Shown: positions 24,053 through 35,875, numbered from the stretch's first letter. The stretch: 64,000 bases of DNA from Calendula officinalis (GCA_963853835.1 OY970824.1:1617001-1681000), one strand, 5' to 3'. The notes: generated by a model not told the origin, from the sequence alone. Numbers and translations are program-made.

Positions 24053-24101
24053 ATATATATGCATCTGTATCTCGAACGGTAAAATCGAAAATCTTAAAAA
24101 G

Positions 24102-26229
24102 CTACATATAAGTCTTTTTAGCTCTTGAATGAAGAATTATAGCTAAAAATGTCCCTATAAAACAGAGGGAACCCCAAACTATAAAACTTGTTTCATAACA
24201 TTTGATTCCCATGCATTTTCCATCGCCATTTGCAAGCCGTCCCTGTTGGCGGTAAAGTAACGCCGCCATGTTTCCTAACAAGAATGACCCTATCGGGATA
24301 TTAATGACCACAACGTTATGATTCACACCAAAGTTCTTGGCCCCGAAAAGCTCGGTTGTGGTTGACACGGAAATCGATGTGATAGCGCCCGTGCAAATTC
24401 CGATTGTGGCTGTGCTTATATTAAGACATATGTTGTTGTCTTTGAGAAGCAAGAAAAAGGCTAATGTCATTGGTACCATCATAAGAGCTATAAGTGCTGG
24501 TCTTGAAACTTTGCGTTTGGTCCTGAAAATTGATAAATTTTAACAAGTGACACTATATTTTTTTTTTTTTTAAACTTAAACTTATAAATTTGTAGGACAC
24601 CTAAAGTCCTAAACACAATATACCGTTGGGCTATAAAGATTTTGATAAGTAGACACTACATGAGGCTTTTATTGTACTGAGATTGTAAATGTTATAATTT
24701 TGTCTAGTGTTTGGTAGCAATAGAAATAAATGAGTACCAAAAATGGTGGCTCAAGTGAGACTTATATTTGAATTATTTCAACCATATCATTCCATGTCAA
24801 CATTAATTGTCACATTAAATATTTATGTACAACACAACCTTTTGGGAGTCTAAATTGTAAGGTTAATAATTTTTCCACGATACTTACTTGTATATTATAC
24901 ATTAAGAATTATACATTTATAATACCATTTTCATTAGGATTAAGAACAACAATGATACTTAATCTTTCCAAAAACAAGATATACTTCGTAATAGAAGTGA
25001 GATGTAGACAGTTATTTTACCAGTGAGTAGAGAGATTGCTTCAAGAAAAATGCAAGGAAATTGGTAATGTATAAATCAGTTTGTATGATTTAAAATTACC
25101 TTGAAATATGGTAGTCGAGGATGCAAGGAAAGATACGGCCAAAGAAACCAAAAGAAGAGGCCAATGACACCAAAGAAGAAGTCTTTGAACTCCCACGAGA
25201 CTCTACAATTTGTCCCAAATTGTTCAAATACACCATGCCAACCGTCGCACCAAACATATACACAAAAAAATACAACCAAAAATTCAATGTTTTCACCATT
25301 ACTTTAACCTCCATCTCTACATCATCACACACAAACACCCCTTCATCTTTCACCCCATGTTCATTTACCACCTCTCCATTTTCTTCCACCATGTTACTCT
25401 CATCACATACCTTTTTCCCATAGTATCTTATCAAACATTTATTTTCCATTCTCTCTCTTAATTTCTCCATTATTGGAACACCTAATGGTGCCACCAAGAA
25501 CACAAACAAACCAATCAAGATTACTAAAGGAGGACAAAATGCAACTTTTTTTGATCCTAAACTTGTAATCACCGCAAATGTACTGGTAAATATGGTAATT
25601 GCAAAGATTACAAGAAACCCACCCGCTAATCGTCGAGATCTTGCGGTATCAATCACTCGAACCAACGGTGAAGCCATTACACAAACTACAAGGGGCAAAA
25701 TGCAATTTAACAAAAGATATGATCTTGCTCTTTGTAATGATGATGATGACTTGAAAACCACATCAACTACATCTGAATATATCTTTGCACTTAAACCTTG
25801 ATAACTTGTTGATAACCCGACTGCTAATTGTCGATCGAGCGGAAAATTTTGGATAGCGATCACATAACAAACCGTATTAATCCAACAAATACTATTTCCA
25901 CCCAAAACTGTTAGTAAAAATACAAGACTATATGGCAAAGAAGAACCTTTATTTGCTAAAAGGATAAGATATTGAACACCATAGCCGATGAACCCGAGTG
26001 ATGAACCGATCAAAAGAACGAGCCATAAGGGGAGATAAATCGCTGCTATACCGGATAAAAAGCCGAAAAGTTTTCCTGCATCGGAAGCAAAAGCTAAGTT
26101 GTTGAGTTGAAGTTGTGAGAGTGAAAGAAGTTGTTTGAGTTGAGAAGAGTAAGCAGGAAAGTTTGTGTTTGTTGCACTTATAGATTGAAGCCAAATTGTA
26201 CCAACTAAACTTAGCCATTGAAGAGCCAT
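24102..26229 (-). CDS. NFD4/nodulin-like MFS transporter, two exons, 516 aa
   Basis: Exon 1 is 26229..25100 and exon 2 is 24522..24102 on the minus strand, joined through AG|G to give 516 residues. The N-terminal half matches the plant nodulin-like domain (MALQWLSLVGTIWLQS..., then FASDAGKLFGFLSGIAA). A charged cytosolic loop lies around residues 265-320. The C-terminal half resembles the major facilitator fold: YLNNLGQIVESRG, LVSLASSFGFFGR, then STTTELFGAKNFGVNHNVVV. About twelve membrane segments are expected. The family includes NUCLEAR FUSION DEFECTIVE 4; substrates are not established. The length is near the lower end for the family, with no break visible. A repeat-D copy starts about 50 bp upstream. 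Confidence 0.9.
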
Positions 26230-26282
26230 TGGTGAAGATTGAGGTTTCTTGGAAATTTAATTTATTTTCAAGAATGTGTTGG

Positions 26283-26412
26283 GGTACATTTATATATAGG
26301 GTTTTTTTGGATGCATATATCATATTGTACAAATATTACTGCAGACTATATAAATATATAAAAGAACTATTATGGTGCATAGATTGAAAAGTGTGTTGTA
26401 AAAACCATCACC
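26283..26412. repeat. Dispersed repeat D, copy 4
   Basis: Shares 'catattgtacaaatatt', 'ctatataaatatataa', 'attatggtgcata' and 'gtgttgtaaaaaccatcacc' in the family order. It lies in the promoter region of the NFD4-like gene. Confidence 0.65.
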
Positions 26413-27117
26413 GGGTTAGTGTGTGTTTTGGTGTGTTTGTGCGTGTTTACTGTTTAGATATAGTTATAGGGAGTGATTTTCAATATGTGATTTAATGAAA
26501 GACCACCACCATTTGTACTACACATGTTATTTGTTTGGAGAGTAATTAGATGCGTATGAATATGAATGTAGCAAGAGAGATTTATGGAGTTGTATACGCA
26601 AGGGTTACATATGCTTACATCAAAATGTCGTATCATTTTCATTATTCTTTTGTTTTATCTATAGCAACATGATTTGAAGCTGTCGCAAAAACTACTACCG
26701 CAGCTAAATTAAAAAATATTTTTCAAAATCCATAATTTGATTCCAAGGCCCGACTCCAAGAGAAGAGGTTTTTTCACCCGTAAATATACAAAAATATTTG
26801 TAACAACGATGTATAACTACTCATATACGAAGTAATTGGTAACATAACAAGATTGAAGTAGTAATTAAAGATAATAAACAATTCATGGACATATTTCATT
26901 ATCTCAACAAGTATACATATGGAGTAGGAGTGTAGGACTTGAAGTAGTAATAACTTTTTAACTACATATACCTAAACACTCCATTGATCGTTCCAACTAA
27001 CAGTTATAAATGTGGTCTAAAAAGTTTTTTTTTTACCATATATAATGTATTTCGAACTTTTTTAAATTGACAATACTTAATTTTCAGTCAAGTTACTTGC
27101 TATTTAGAGAAATATTT

Positions 27118-27162
27118 ACGTTATTAACTGAGAGCTCTAACAAACTGAGCTACTATGACAGA
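27118..27162 (-). repeat. tRNA-like 5' fragment (box A only)
   Basis: The minus strand reads TAGCTCAGTTTGTTAGAGC, very close to the D-arm/box A of a tRNA. No box B or acceptor stem follows, so this is a relic or SINE fragment. Confidence 0.45.
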
Positions 27163-28854
27163 TGTCGAGCCAATTAAAATGATCAAATTAAATACTTTGT
27201 GACCACCACCATCATCATTTAACACACATTACATGACCATACGTACCTTGTGTTAGGCGAGGATAAATTAATGAAGTTTTATAACACACTGTATACATTA
27301 CTTGTTGTAGCCAAGTTAGTTTTTTTGTCCTATAACATTGTTGTAAGATTAACTTCAAAAAACACACTTTTTCCTATAACATCTATAACACAAACCCAAA
27401 AAACACATCAACCCATCACAATTTGCAAAACAATAAAAAAAGAAATTTTTTTAATGCAACATTAATACTATGACACCGGACCTTTAGCGCCATTTTGGTG
27501 CAGATATCTGTATCATTTGGCGTCGCTTTAACATGCCCATACCCGGAGCTTTTTTAGAAACTTGTCATGTCGATCTCTTATGTTTCGATGTTAACCAAAC
27601 GTTCAGGTAAATTATGTTCCGATTAGAATAACAACTGATTAGGTATGCAACACTAAAAACCAACAAATTGCTTAAGGTGGACAATTTCTGCCACACAAAT
27701 GACAAGTTAAGCACGTGTAAACGTTTCTTCACAATCCGACATCCCCCTAACAAATGTAGTATTCACATTCTATACTTTCTGTTGAGAATCATATCGTACA
27801 CATTACATCACCTCTTATTTCAAATGATCAATATCTGAACGATACATAGTTATTAATAATTCAGACTTGATTTATATTTATTAGATTATGAGTGGAAAAA
27901 TATTCAATTTTTTATTCAGATGACTAATATAACATACAATACACTCTTAATATGTCTAATTAAGAGGTTATTGCGTCTTAATGGAATCATTAAGAGGACT
28001 TACTAATATGATTAGATTATTGTAAAAAACTATTAATAATCAAAGTTTTGTGAACCAAGACTTGTAGGCTGCTAGTTGTATTGGTGTGAGGTATTAAGTA
28101 TTGTTCATGACCTATATGCAATGTGTTTAAGTCCCGTCGTGGAAAAATATGAGTAAATTAGGTGATGTACGCAAAAAAAAATAAAAGTGTGTTGTGGGAC
28201 CACATCGGGACACGTGGTAACAATTGATCCACACATAAGTTGGGAAGTTAAATGCCATAATCCTTTCTTATGTAATTAATAATCTAAGTTCTATTAACAT
28301 AGAAGAAGACGCATCTTAATTAATCACTCTTTTTTTTCTATTTAGGCATGCCAACTTTTCTGCTCCTGGATGCGGTTTTGTTTGTGTTCTTATTCTTTCA
28401 TTGTGATTCGTTGACGGAATACAATAAAGTGACATGTCGCAAATTCTTAGAAAAGTGTAACGGGATATGATTATAATTGTGATTTAGATTTTGATTTTGG
28501 TTCTAATTCAAATGTTCCACTTTTATTAAACTTTTTATTTTATTGTGTTAGAAGATCTTTTGTTTCTAACAAAGAGACAAACGAGAAATATCATGTGAGA
28601 GGGGTAAGTCATATATGAAAAATGTTCATTTTAAATCGGAACACATGGGTCAGAAGTCAGAACCTTGGATATAGTAAGAAGTAAAAATGGACACAAATGA
28701 AAGTATATAAAATATGTATGCATATCTATAAATACATACATAAGTATAGATTGATTGACAACTCCTATATAGAAGCCGTTTATTAGGCGGGTGGACACAA
28801 CTGTCTCTAACTTTGCAATCGGTAAATTTAGGCTCACAAGTCACAACAAAATGG

Positions 28855-28983
28855 GAATTCATTTTTGCACCACAATTTTTACTTTCTATACCACAGTGTA
28901 CAAGTTTTATAGCACACTATACAAGTGTCTTAAGCATTCATTGTAGTAGATAACATAAAAGTTGTGGTGTGAACATCACTACC
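28855..28983. repeat. Dispersed repeat D, copy 5
   Basis: Contains 'caccacaatttttac', 'taccacagtgtacaa', 'cactatacaagtg', 'aaaagttgtggtgtg' and 'catcactacctc' in the shared order. Confidence 0.75.
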
Positions 28984-30481
28984 TCAACAAAATATCCCTT
29001 TCTTGCATTTGCCTAATTATGAGTTATGACATAATTATTACGTATTATGGTATTTGTATTTTCAATTCATATATGAAAACAAATTAACTTGGTCCAACAT
29101 GTATTATATACATTCTTTAGAATAATCATTTAAATAAGTACGTATTTTTATAATTTCTCCAATAATTAGTATTTTTATATGTTTAAATTAATTCCCGTTC
29201 AAGATAATCTTATTTGTCCCATCATATTAATCATAATAATATTTGATATCTTTATTTTTCACTACCAGTTCATCATAACCCCACAACATTACAATCGAAA
29301 GCGACAACTGACATGTCACGACATTAACATAGAGGATCTAAAACCAACTTTAATTCATACCTTCAACCGATTATATAAGATGACTCAAAGTTTAGAATTC
29401 ATTTATGAAATTATTACAGGAACAAAAACAATAAAATTACGTATATACGAGTATTATTTTGAAATCATAGTTATGTCACGTATGTATAACATGAATACCT
29501 TTTAGAAACTTGCTATGACAATTTAATAAAACATTGTATACATGTACATATTTACACCACAAACATTAAAGTCAATATAACAATGAAAACTATTGAAATG
29601 ATAACCATAAGTACTGCGACTATTACGAAAACGTACGACAATCATTTTCTAAGTAGTTTTACATCCATAAACATTGATATCTTGATTATAGGAGTTAAGC
29701 GTATATATAAAATGGGTCTTAGACACATAGACTATCACCATTATGAAAGTACATAAACAATATCGATATTTAATTCCTGTAAGGGTAAAGTATAAAGGAA
29801 GTAAGTTATAGAAAGTCATAATTCTACCAAGACGTAGAGAGGCTAATTCTTAAAATTCTTCTGGCAAAAATGTATGAGTGGTGGATAAAATAATATTAAT
29901 AATAAATAAATAATTAAAAATAATAATAAAATAAAAGCTAAACTATTTATAGTGCCAAATATAAAAATGTTGCCCAAATCAACGAGTTATATGTTCGGTC
30001 TTTCTTTTAAGTTTTTTACTCTGTTCTTTTCATTATTTCATTATACTTGTTTTGATTCAAATGGATGCCATATGTAAATATTTTACACTAAGAACATTAT
30101 ATTGCATATAACAATGACAAGTGTAGGAATTATAACCATAAGGAGTATGACTATCAAGAAAACGTATGATTATCATTTTCTAAGCATAGCTAGCTATACA
30201 CATTACTATCTAGCATGTAGATATTAAGACATCATAAACCTTACATATAGACAGAGACATCGCTTTTAGAAGGTGATTACAACTATCTACTTATGATATC
30301 AATTACAATATCATTTCACAATATTATCTCCTTTTATCAGTTACTATCTCCTTAGAAGGATTTCCAAAATTTGATCTAGATGTATCACTATAAGATATAT
30401 TTGTAATGTTTTGTCTGTAAAAATTATTCTAAGTTTACTATGAGCTAATTCAAATAAACTAATAAAAATCAATGAAGAAAT

Positions 30482-31089
30482 TAGGGGTGAGCATTTGGAC
30501 GAAAAAACCGAACCGAAAATCGACCGAAACCGAAACCGAACCAAACCAAAACCGATAACATGCTATCAGTTCGGTTTCGGTTTTGAAAATTCATCGTTTT
30601 CGGTTTCGTTTCTATCGGTTTCGGGTTGGTTTCGGTCTTGAAAATTCATCGTTTTCGATTTCGATTCTATCGGTTTCGATTTTGAAAATTCATCGGTTTC
30701 GGTTTCGGTTCTATCGGTTTTGGTTCGGTTTTCGGAAAAGGATGAACATTTGGCCTAATTTGACTGGGGAAGACTTGAAAGAATGGCTTCCTCATCGACG
30801 ATCGGGACTGATGATAGAGATCATACTGAGAAACAGAAGAATTCCGTACGGGTACAACTTTTATTTGAACGAAGTGAAAAAAATGCGATCTTTGTTGTCT
30901 CTGTGCAAAAATTCCAATCAAAGGGGGACCAGTTGGATAGAATCCAGGAATTCGTTCAAAGTCAAAGAAAGCCGAACCGAAACCGAACCAAACCAAAATC
31001 GATTTCGGCTTTGAATATTCATCGTTATCGGTTTCGGTTTTATCGGTTTCGGTTCGGTTTGGTTCGGTTTTAGACCGAGCTCACCCCTA
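30482..31089. mobile_element. hAT-type non-autonomous element carrying a mitochondrial rps3 fragment
   Basis: The ends TAGGGGTGAGC and GCTCACCCCTA are exact inverted repeats flanked by the 8-bp duplication GAAGAAAT (30474-30481 and 31090-31097), the size expected for hAT. Both arms are made of degenerate 'ccgaaaccgaa' units in opposite orientation. The centre (about 30741-30968) is unrelated sequence that includes part of mitochondrial rps3. Two further copies of this element type lie at 38686 and 42242 without that cargo. Confidence 0.9.
30805..30905 (+). pseudogene. rps3: Fragment of plant mitochondrial rps3 in nuclear DNA
   Basis: The plus-strand translation includes MIEIILRNRRIPYGYN and, after FYL, NEVKKMRSLLS. 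This matches, from memory, the conserved stretch of plant mitochondrial ribosomal protein S3 with about two changes. Sequence on both sides does not match rps3, so it is a short internal piece with no start or stop. It cannot encode a ribosomal protein. A transfer from mitochondrial DNA, directly or through a nuclear copy, is inferred. Confidence 0.75.
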
Positions 31090-31684
31090 GAAGAAATTAA
31101 TGATAGTGCCTCACAATTTGATTCCATCTAGTATTAATACTTTAATAGTAATAGATATCGATATCCTAGTAACATCGGGCAATATAATAACATACGACAT
31201 TTAAATCCTCTAAAAATTAATGAGTTTTGACTTTTATTTAATTATATTGGTAATCTGGATTTCAACTTTTTTTGTGAGGCGACTGATATCAGAACGAACA
31301 CTCGCTTTGCATGTAGCACAGAGTCATCACATGTAAACGTCTGTGGCCAAAAGTGGATAATTTTTGTTGCTTCTAAAGATTGAATATGAGACTTCCTGTT
31401 AATTTTACTCTTACGAAAATCAGATGAAACTACTAAACCTTTTAAATATGGTTATGTAAATAAAACAGAGATTGAAAGTTTATATTAGTTTAATTAGTAG
31501 AATTTTTGAATGACAATTATTTTAGAACGTGTTAACAATTAAATATTTGAAAATAAATTTAAGAGAGAAAATAATAGAGAAATAAATCAAGATTCAACAC
31601 CATCGCATTTTTCATAGAATAAGATTAAACAAAAAACTTAAATAGGGATTTAGTTCGTGTAATGAGATACTGTCATATCAGCTC

Positions 31685-31727
31685 GTCCCATATCGACCAG
31701 AAGACGAACTTCCGGCTGGTTTATATA
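31685..31727 (+). promoter_or_regulatory. U6 copy 1 Pol III promoter: USE and TATA box
   Basis: The upstream sequence element GTCCCATATCG (31685-31695) is one base off the plant consensus RTCCCACATCG. The TATA box TTTATATA (31720-31727) lies 22 bp before the transcript start. The 24-bp USE-TATA gap is typical of Pol III-transcribed plant snRNA genes. Confidence 0.9.
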
Positions 31728-31749
31728 CCGGCGGCGAGAAGTGTTCATC

Positions 31750-31769
31750 GTCCCTTCGGGGACATCCGA

Positions 31770-31801
<32 letters not shown>

Positions 31802-31851
31802 GGCCCCTGCGCAAGGATGACACGCACAAATCGAGAAATGGTCCAAATTTT
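31750..31851 (+). ncRNA. U6: U6 spliceosomal snRNA, copy 1
   Basis: The 102-nt transcript begins with the 5' stem-loop GTCCCTTCGGGGACATC, contains the ACAGAGA box (ATACAGAGAAGATTAGC) that pairs with the 5' splice site, the CATGGCCCCTGCGCAAGGAT region that pairs with U4, and the 3' GGTCCAAATTT end. A T run gives Pol III termination. All hallmark positions look intact. U6 is the catalytic centre RNA of the spliceosome. Confidence 0.97.
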
Positions 31852-31891
31852 TTTTTCAATCGTTTTTTCACCTTCGCCGGAACCCTAATTT

Positions 31892-32049
31892 GATGTCGGA
31901 GCTCTATTTCTCCGATGGACGCCAGTCGAAACAGCGTAGACAGGTAGCTGACCTCTTTTTATTTGATATTTTTTATTGATTATGTTCTCGTTATGTAAAC
32001 TAGGGTTTCGAATCGACGAAATACCAGCGGACTTCCCATTGATGGAGTA
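31892..32049 (+). other. Possible relic exons downstream of U6 copy 1
   Basis: A short frame at 31892 (MSELYFSDGRQSKQRRQ) ends at a good donor, and a second candidate exon lies at 32002-32055 before GTATGC. The two do not join into an open frame with the consensus donor; an alternative donor a few bases earlier does. No family is recognised. It may be a decayed gene cut by the Harbinger insertion at 32392, or chance. Confidence 0.25.
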
Positions 32050-32391
32050 TAATGAGGTATGCATCAAATGTTCTATTTTATAAACAATGTTGAATCTGTG
32101 TGTGTGTTCGCATTATCGCATAAGATCATATATTCCTATGTTAGATTTTGTTCCCATCTTCAGCTTCGTACTTCAATTTTCTGCAAATTACAAATTCGAA
32201 TTGCGACAATTAAATACGTTTAATCAAGTAATCTGCAAGTTATGATGATGCTAAATTTGTGAAATTTCAAGCTGTTTCTAGCCACAGTAATCTCCAATCA
32301 ATGATGTTTTGTGCTATAGCTGATTAGCTGAATGTCGATTGAAAGTTTGCAATTTGAATGTGTGATTTTTTAAAACTTGAGCTTTTTTTTA

Positions 32392-33382
32392 GACCGATCG
32401 GTATGGGCCATTGGCCGTTGGCGTGGGGCTGACATGGCACCCGGCCACGGCGTTAACCAAGGTTAGCACTCCGCCCCCCTTAACAGCGTGGGGTGCGGTG
32501 GTGCCCAGAGGTGGTGACGGCAACGGGCGTTAACGAGCGAGAGAGAACGAGATTTTTGACCGTTGGGCGATTTCCAACGGTAATATTACCGTTTGAAATA
32601 AATAAAAAAAAAATTATATAATATATATTATATATATATATATACCCCAATCACACACCAATATAAATACCCATCTTATAACACAATACATATATCATTT
32701 CATCACCTTTCTTAATTTATCATCACTACGTTAATCATGGCTACATCATCATCATCGTCTTCATCGTCGTCGTCTTCATCATCCGACACATACGATACGG
32801 CTTTGTTGGCGTATTGCGCGACGCGCCTGAATCAGGTAGCGGAGACTAGTAATGCCCGCTTCGACACTCGGACTGCAAAGCTGAACCGTAATCGTGCCGC
32901 TGGACACCAACGACTTTATAGAGATTATTTTGCGGATGACAGTGTTTATAACGACAAAGATTTCAAACGACGATTTCGGACGGCCCCCGTCATACGTTGT
33001 ATGTACCGGGAACCGCTGAATATTTGCATAGGGTTGTTGACATTCGAGACCATGCAACACACGATAGACTTCAAGAAGACTTGGCGGAACATTTCTACAA
33101 TAACGCAAATCACAATGCAAATGAAGACGAAAATGAAGACGAAGATTAAAATATATGTTATTTGTATTATTTTTATTAAGTTGTTATTTGTATTTTTATT
33201 ATAATGTAATTTGTGTTTTATTTAAATTAAATGGAAAAGAAATGATGAGTTGGAAAAAAAATGGTGTGGTGTGGTGTGGTGGGTATTTCCTGAAAAAAGT
33301 GGTGTGGTGTGGTGGGGTTGCTGAGGTGGCAGATGATGTGGCAGAAATTTTGGTGTTAAGGTGAGGCCCATTCCTTAGTGAT
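32392..33382 (+). mobile_element. Harbinger element with internally deleted transposase
   Basis: The left end follows TTA (32389-32391) with GACCGATCGGTATGGGCC. The right end has the inverted GGCCCATTCC and TTA at 33375-33377 or 33383-33385; the outermost bases are uncertain. Subterminal 'ggtgtggt' runs and a palindrome CAACGGTAATATTACCGTTTG-like segment (about 32577-32597) match features of the element at 43733. The interior encodes only the ends of the transposase. Confidence 0.85.
32737..33150 (+). pseudogene. Deletion-fused PIF/Harbinger transposase remnant
   Basis: From the start codon a Ser run is followed by FDTRTAKLNRNRAAGH and LYRDYFADDSVY, matching the N-terminus of the transposase at 45312. 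At about 32979 the sequence jumps to the C-terminal part in another frame (DGPRHTLYVPGTAEYLHRVV, ending in the TAA at 33148-33150). The whole DDE catalytic core is missing. The open frame running on to 33204 is therefore out of frame with the original C-terminus and not a real protein end. Confidence 0.85.
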
Positions 33383-33385
33383 TTA

Positions 33386-34940
33386 AATGTGCATTTTTAG
33401 CTTGTTTACCAATAACATTTATGATGGTCCAAAGAATGACACCTAAACTTTTTAGATAATATATAGTTAATTTCTGTTGCAGAAAGAATCCATATAGTGA
33501 TATAGTTGAATGTTGCTTTCTTGTGTTACATAATGCAAACAAAGACCATTTAATATGAAAAACTTACCAGAAACAGAGTTTATGTCTTCAATTGAATCAT
33601 AACAAAGTATATTATTATCAGATTAGGTTATCACTAATTACACATATATTATCGGTTCACTTATATCAAGATGTTTTGATATAAGACGATTATTTTGTAA
33701 ATTTTGTTTGGAATATTGTATGCTTTTGTTTCTTGTTTAATTTCTTATGGTTTATGAAGTCTGTGTGTTGGGTGGTTGTGTAGGTCCTTTATGTAGTCTT
33801 CTTGGATTCATTTTAATTGCTAAAACTCTTGTCATAAATTTCTATAACTTGTGTTGAAAATGTTTTATTAACCAAGTTTAAAAGTAGAATTCTTGATTTT
33901 GTGCTTTTTTAACTGTAAATGGTTTGTGAGAGGTTATTGTAGCTGCTGTACTAAAATGAAAGTAGTAAATGGTTGAAAATGTACCACCTAAGATATATTG
34001 GGTTAAAAGTTTTTTTAAAATAATTATAGAAAAGGACAAATCTACCCTTACTCTATAATACTATATTACTATTCATTTCAAAATCACTTTGAAAATTGAT
34101 ACTTCGTATATGTTATAATTTAATATAATATAATGTGAATTCTAAATGTGTAAACAATGAATAATAAAATACTATCAATTTGATATATGAAAACAGCTTT
34201 ATCACATTTTGTTCAATTGAAGTATATAAAGTTAACTAAAAAGGAAACATGTGGGAAGCCATGATCAGAACCATTGTTCTTGTTGTTTTCTTCAAAGTAA
34301 GGTCATTTTGCTCAAGGGTCAATTTAATTTAGCTAAAAAAGTCAACTAAAAAGGAAAAAGGAAACTGGCCAAACTGGTCAAGTGATTGAAACTTGAAAGT
34401 CATTTTACATGTATCCAAACTTCAATTTCTTGGTTCATTTGTATGTAGTTTGTACATATATTGTTCTTGTATTTTGTTAAAAGGAATTTGGTCAATTTAC
34501 TTGACATAAGCATACTAAGATCGTGATTCATTCCTATTTGCTGGTATATATTATTTGGATGATGGGTTTGACCATCTCGAAATATTTATCCAACGGGAAC
34601 AAAGAGTCATTCTAACAAGTTGAATACGGTTCTTTGAAATAAAGTAATGAAATAATAATGAACACATTAACATTAGTTAATCGTAAATTCGTAATTCGAG
34701 TTTGTCTATAAACCATGACAGTCTATAAAAGATGATTATGCTTACATTTCCCATTCATAGCGCGATGAGAACCATTCTCACATATCAAATGTTTTACAAA
34801 GTTAAATCGAGTAGATAAAGACAATGAAAAAGGATAAAAATGAGTATGCCACGATAATGGAACATAGATAGAAAGTTAATTTTACATGTTGAACGATATT
34901 ATTATTATTATTGTAACCTTAAGTTACAAGACATGAAATG
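33386..34940. other. Intergenic between Harbinger remnant and hAT-like element
   Basis: AT-rich, no supported gene. A possible exon-like stretch after TTGCAG at 33480 is not assignable. Confidence 0.5.
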
Positions 34941-35457
34941 TAGGGGTGTTCAAAACTGGATACCCGGATTTTCGGATACCCGAAATTCGGGTACCTGGAT
35001 TTTCGGATAGTGATTTTTACTACCCGCATTTGGTACCCAGATTTCAGATACCCGGATTTCGGGTACCCGGAATTTCGGGTATCCGAAATCCGGGTATCCG
35101 GTATCCGAAAAACACAAATATTCAAATATTTTTCGAATATTTCAAGTATTTTTCCGGATATTGATATTCCGTTTCAAATATCTTGGGTATTTTTAAATAT
35201 TTTGGGTATTTTCTTAAATATTTTGGGTATGTTTTGTATTTTTTCGTATATTTTTCATTTATTTTTTATTTTCGGGTAATTATTCGAGTATCAGGTATCC
35301 GGAAATATTGGAAAACACTACCCGTATTTGGTACCCGAAATTCGGATACCCGGATTTTTGGATATCCGGATTTTCGGATACCCGATTTTTCGGATACCCG
35401 GATTTCGGATATCGGGTAATTTTTCGGATACCCGGTTTTTCGGATATTTTTTAACAC
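34941..35457. mobile_element. hAT-like element of 'gatacccgg' repeats
   Basis: The left end is TAGGGGTGTTCAAAAC and the right end is TTTTTTAACAC. They are flanked by ATGAAATG (34933-34940) and GTGAAATG (35458-35465), an 8-bp duplication with one change. The body is opposed degenerate repeats of 'tcggatacccgg'. Open frames inside are repeat artefacts. Confidence 0.75.
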
Positions 35458-35708
35458 GTGAAATGGACTAGAGCGAATGTTTACGACTTGCTCACAAAAT
35501 TATGTTTTGCAGTCATGCATAAATAATACTTAAGTCAACTAATTAACACTCATACGTCAATTAAAAAGGATAAAATTTTAATTGAGAAAATAATAACGGA
35601 AATTAAAATTCGTCGCATTTCAGTAGAAAAATGATACGAAAAAAAAAAGAATTAAAGTTAGTGAATTAGTTCATCTAACGAGATACTGTGATACTGTCAT
35701 ATCAGCTC

Positions 35709-35751
35709 GTCCCATATCGACCAGAAGACAAGCTTCCGTCTGGTTTATATA
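35709..35751 (+). promoter_or_regulatory. U6 copy 2 Pol III promoter: USE and TATA box
   Basis: GTCCCATATCG (35709-35719) and TTTATATA (35744-35751) have the same spacing as in copy 1. The USE carries the same departure from consensus, so both copies share an ancestor. Confidence 0.9.
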
Positions 35752-35773
35752 CCGGCGGTGAGAAGTGGTTATT

Positions 35774-35793
35774 GTCCCTTCGGGGACATCCGA

Positions 35794-35825
<32 letters not shown>

Positions 35826-35875
35826 GGCCCCTGCGCAAGGATGACACGCACAAATCGAGAAATGGTCCAAATTTT
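35774..35875 (+). ncRNA. U6: U6 spliceosomal snRNA, copy 2
   Basis: As far as I can compare by eye, the 102-nt sequence matches copy 1 at every base and ends in a T run. Similarity to copy 1 extends about 120 bp upstream and 80 bp downstream, so the duplicated unit is larger than the gene. Downstream of this copy the shared block has lost a segment and then continues into unrelated sequence. Confidence 0.97.

Larger units (their letters stand above)
22959..24101. other. Intergenic between peroxidase 2 and the NFD4-like gene
   Basis: No gene is supported. It holds a family-C MITE at 23440-23552 and a tandem duplication at 23963-24052. The GC-richer piece at 23690-23840 is unrecognised. Confidence 0.5.
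26230..30481. other. Long AT-rich intergenic region, no gene seen
   Basis: 4.2 kb without a supported coding region. It contains repeat-D copies at 26283 and 28855, a tRNA-like fragment at 27118-27162, and two diverged direct repeats of about 125 bp at 29575-29700 and 30105-30230 that share 'ataaccataag' and 'aaaacgta..a...atcattttctaag'. Open frames here (for example at 29179) have biased AT-rich codons and no recognised family. Confidence 0.55.

Noticed and set aside
24337..25801. Plus-strand open frames opposite the NFD4-like gene
   Set aside because: They mirror the real minus-strand exons, which have family similarity and proper splice sites.
30583..31014. A 143-codon open frame through the 'cggtttcggtt' repeats
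   Set aside because: It runs through both arms and the cargo of a hAT-type element; only the rps3-like centre has meaning, and there is no start or stop of its own.
34919..35457. Overlapping open frames on both strands at 34919-35457
   Set aside because: They are translations of the 'gatacccgg' repeat arms of a hAT-like element.
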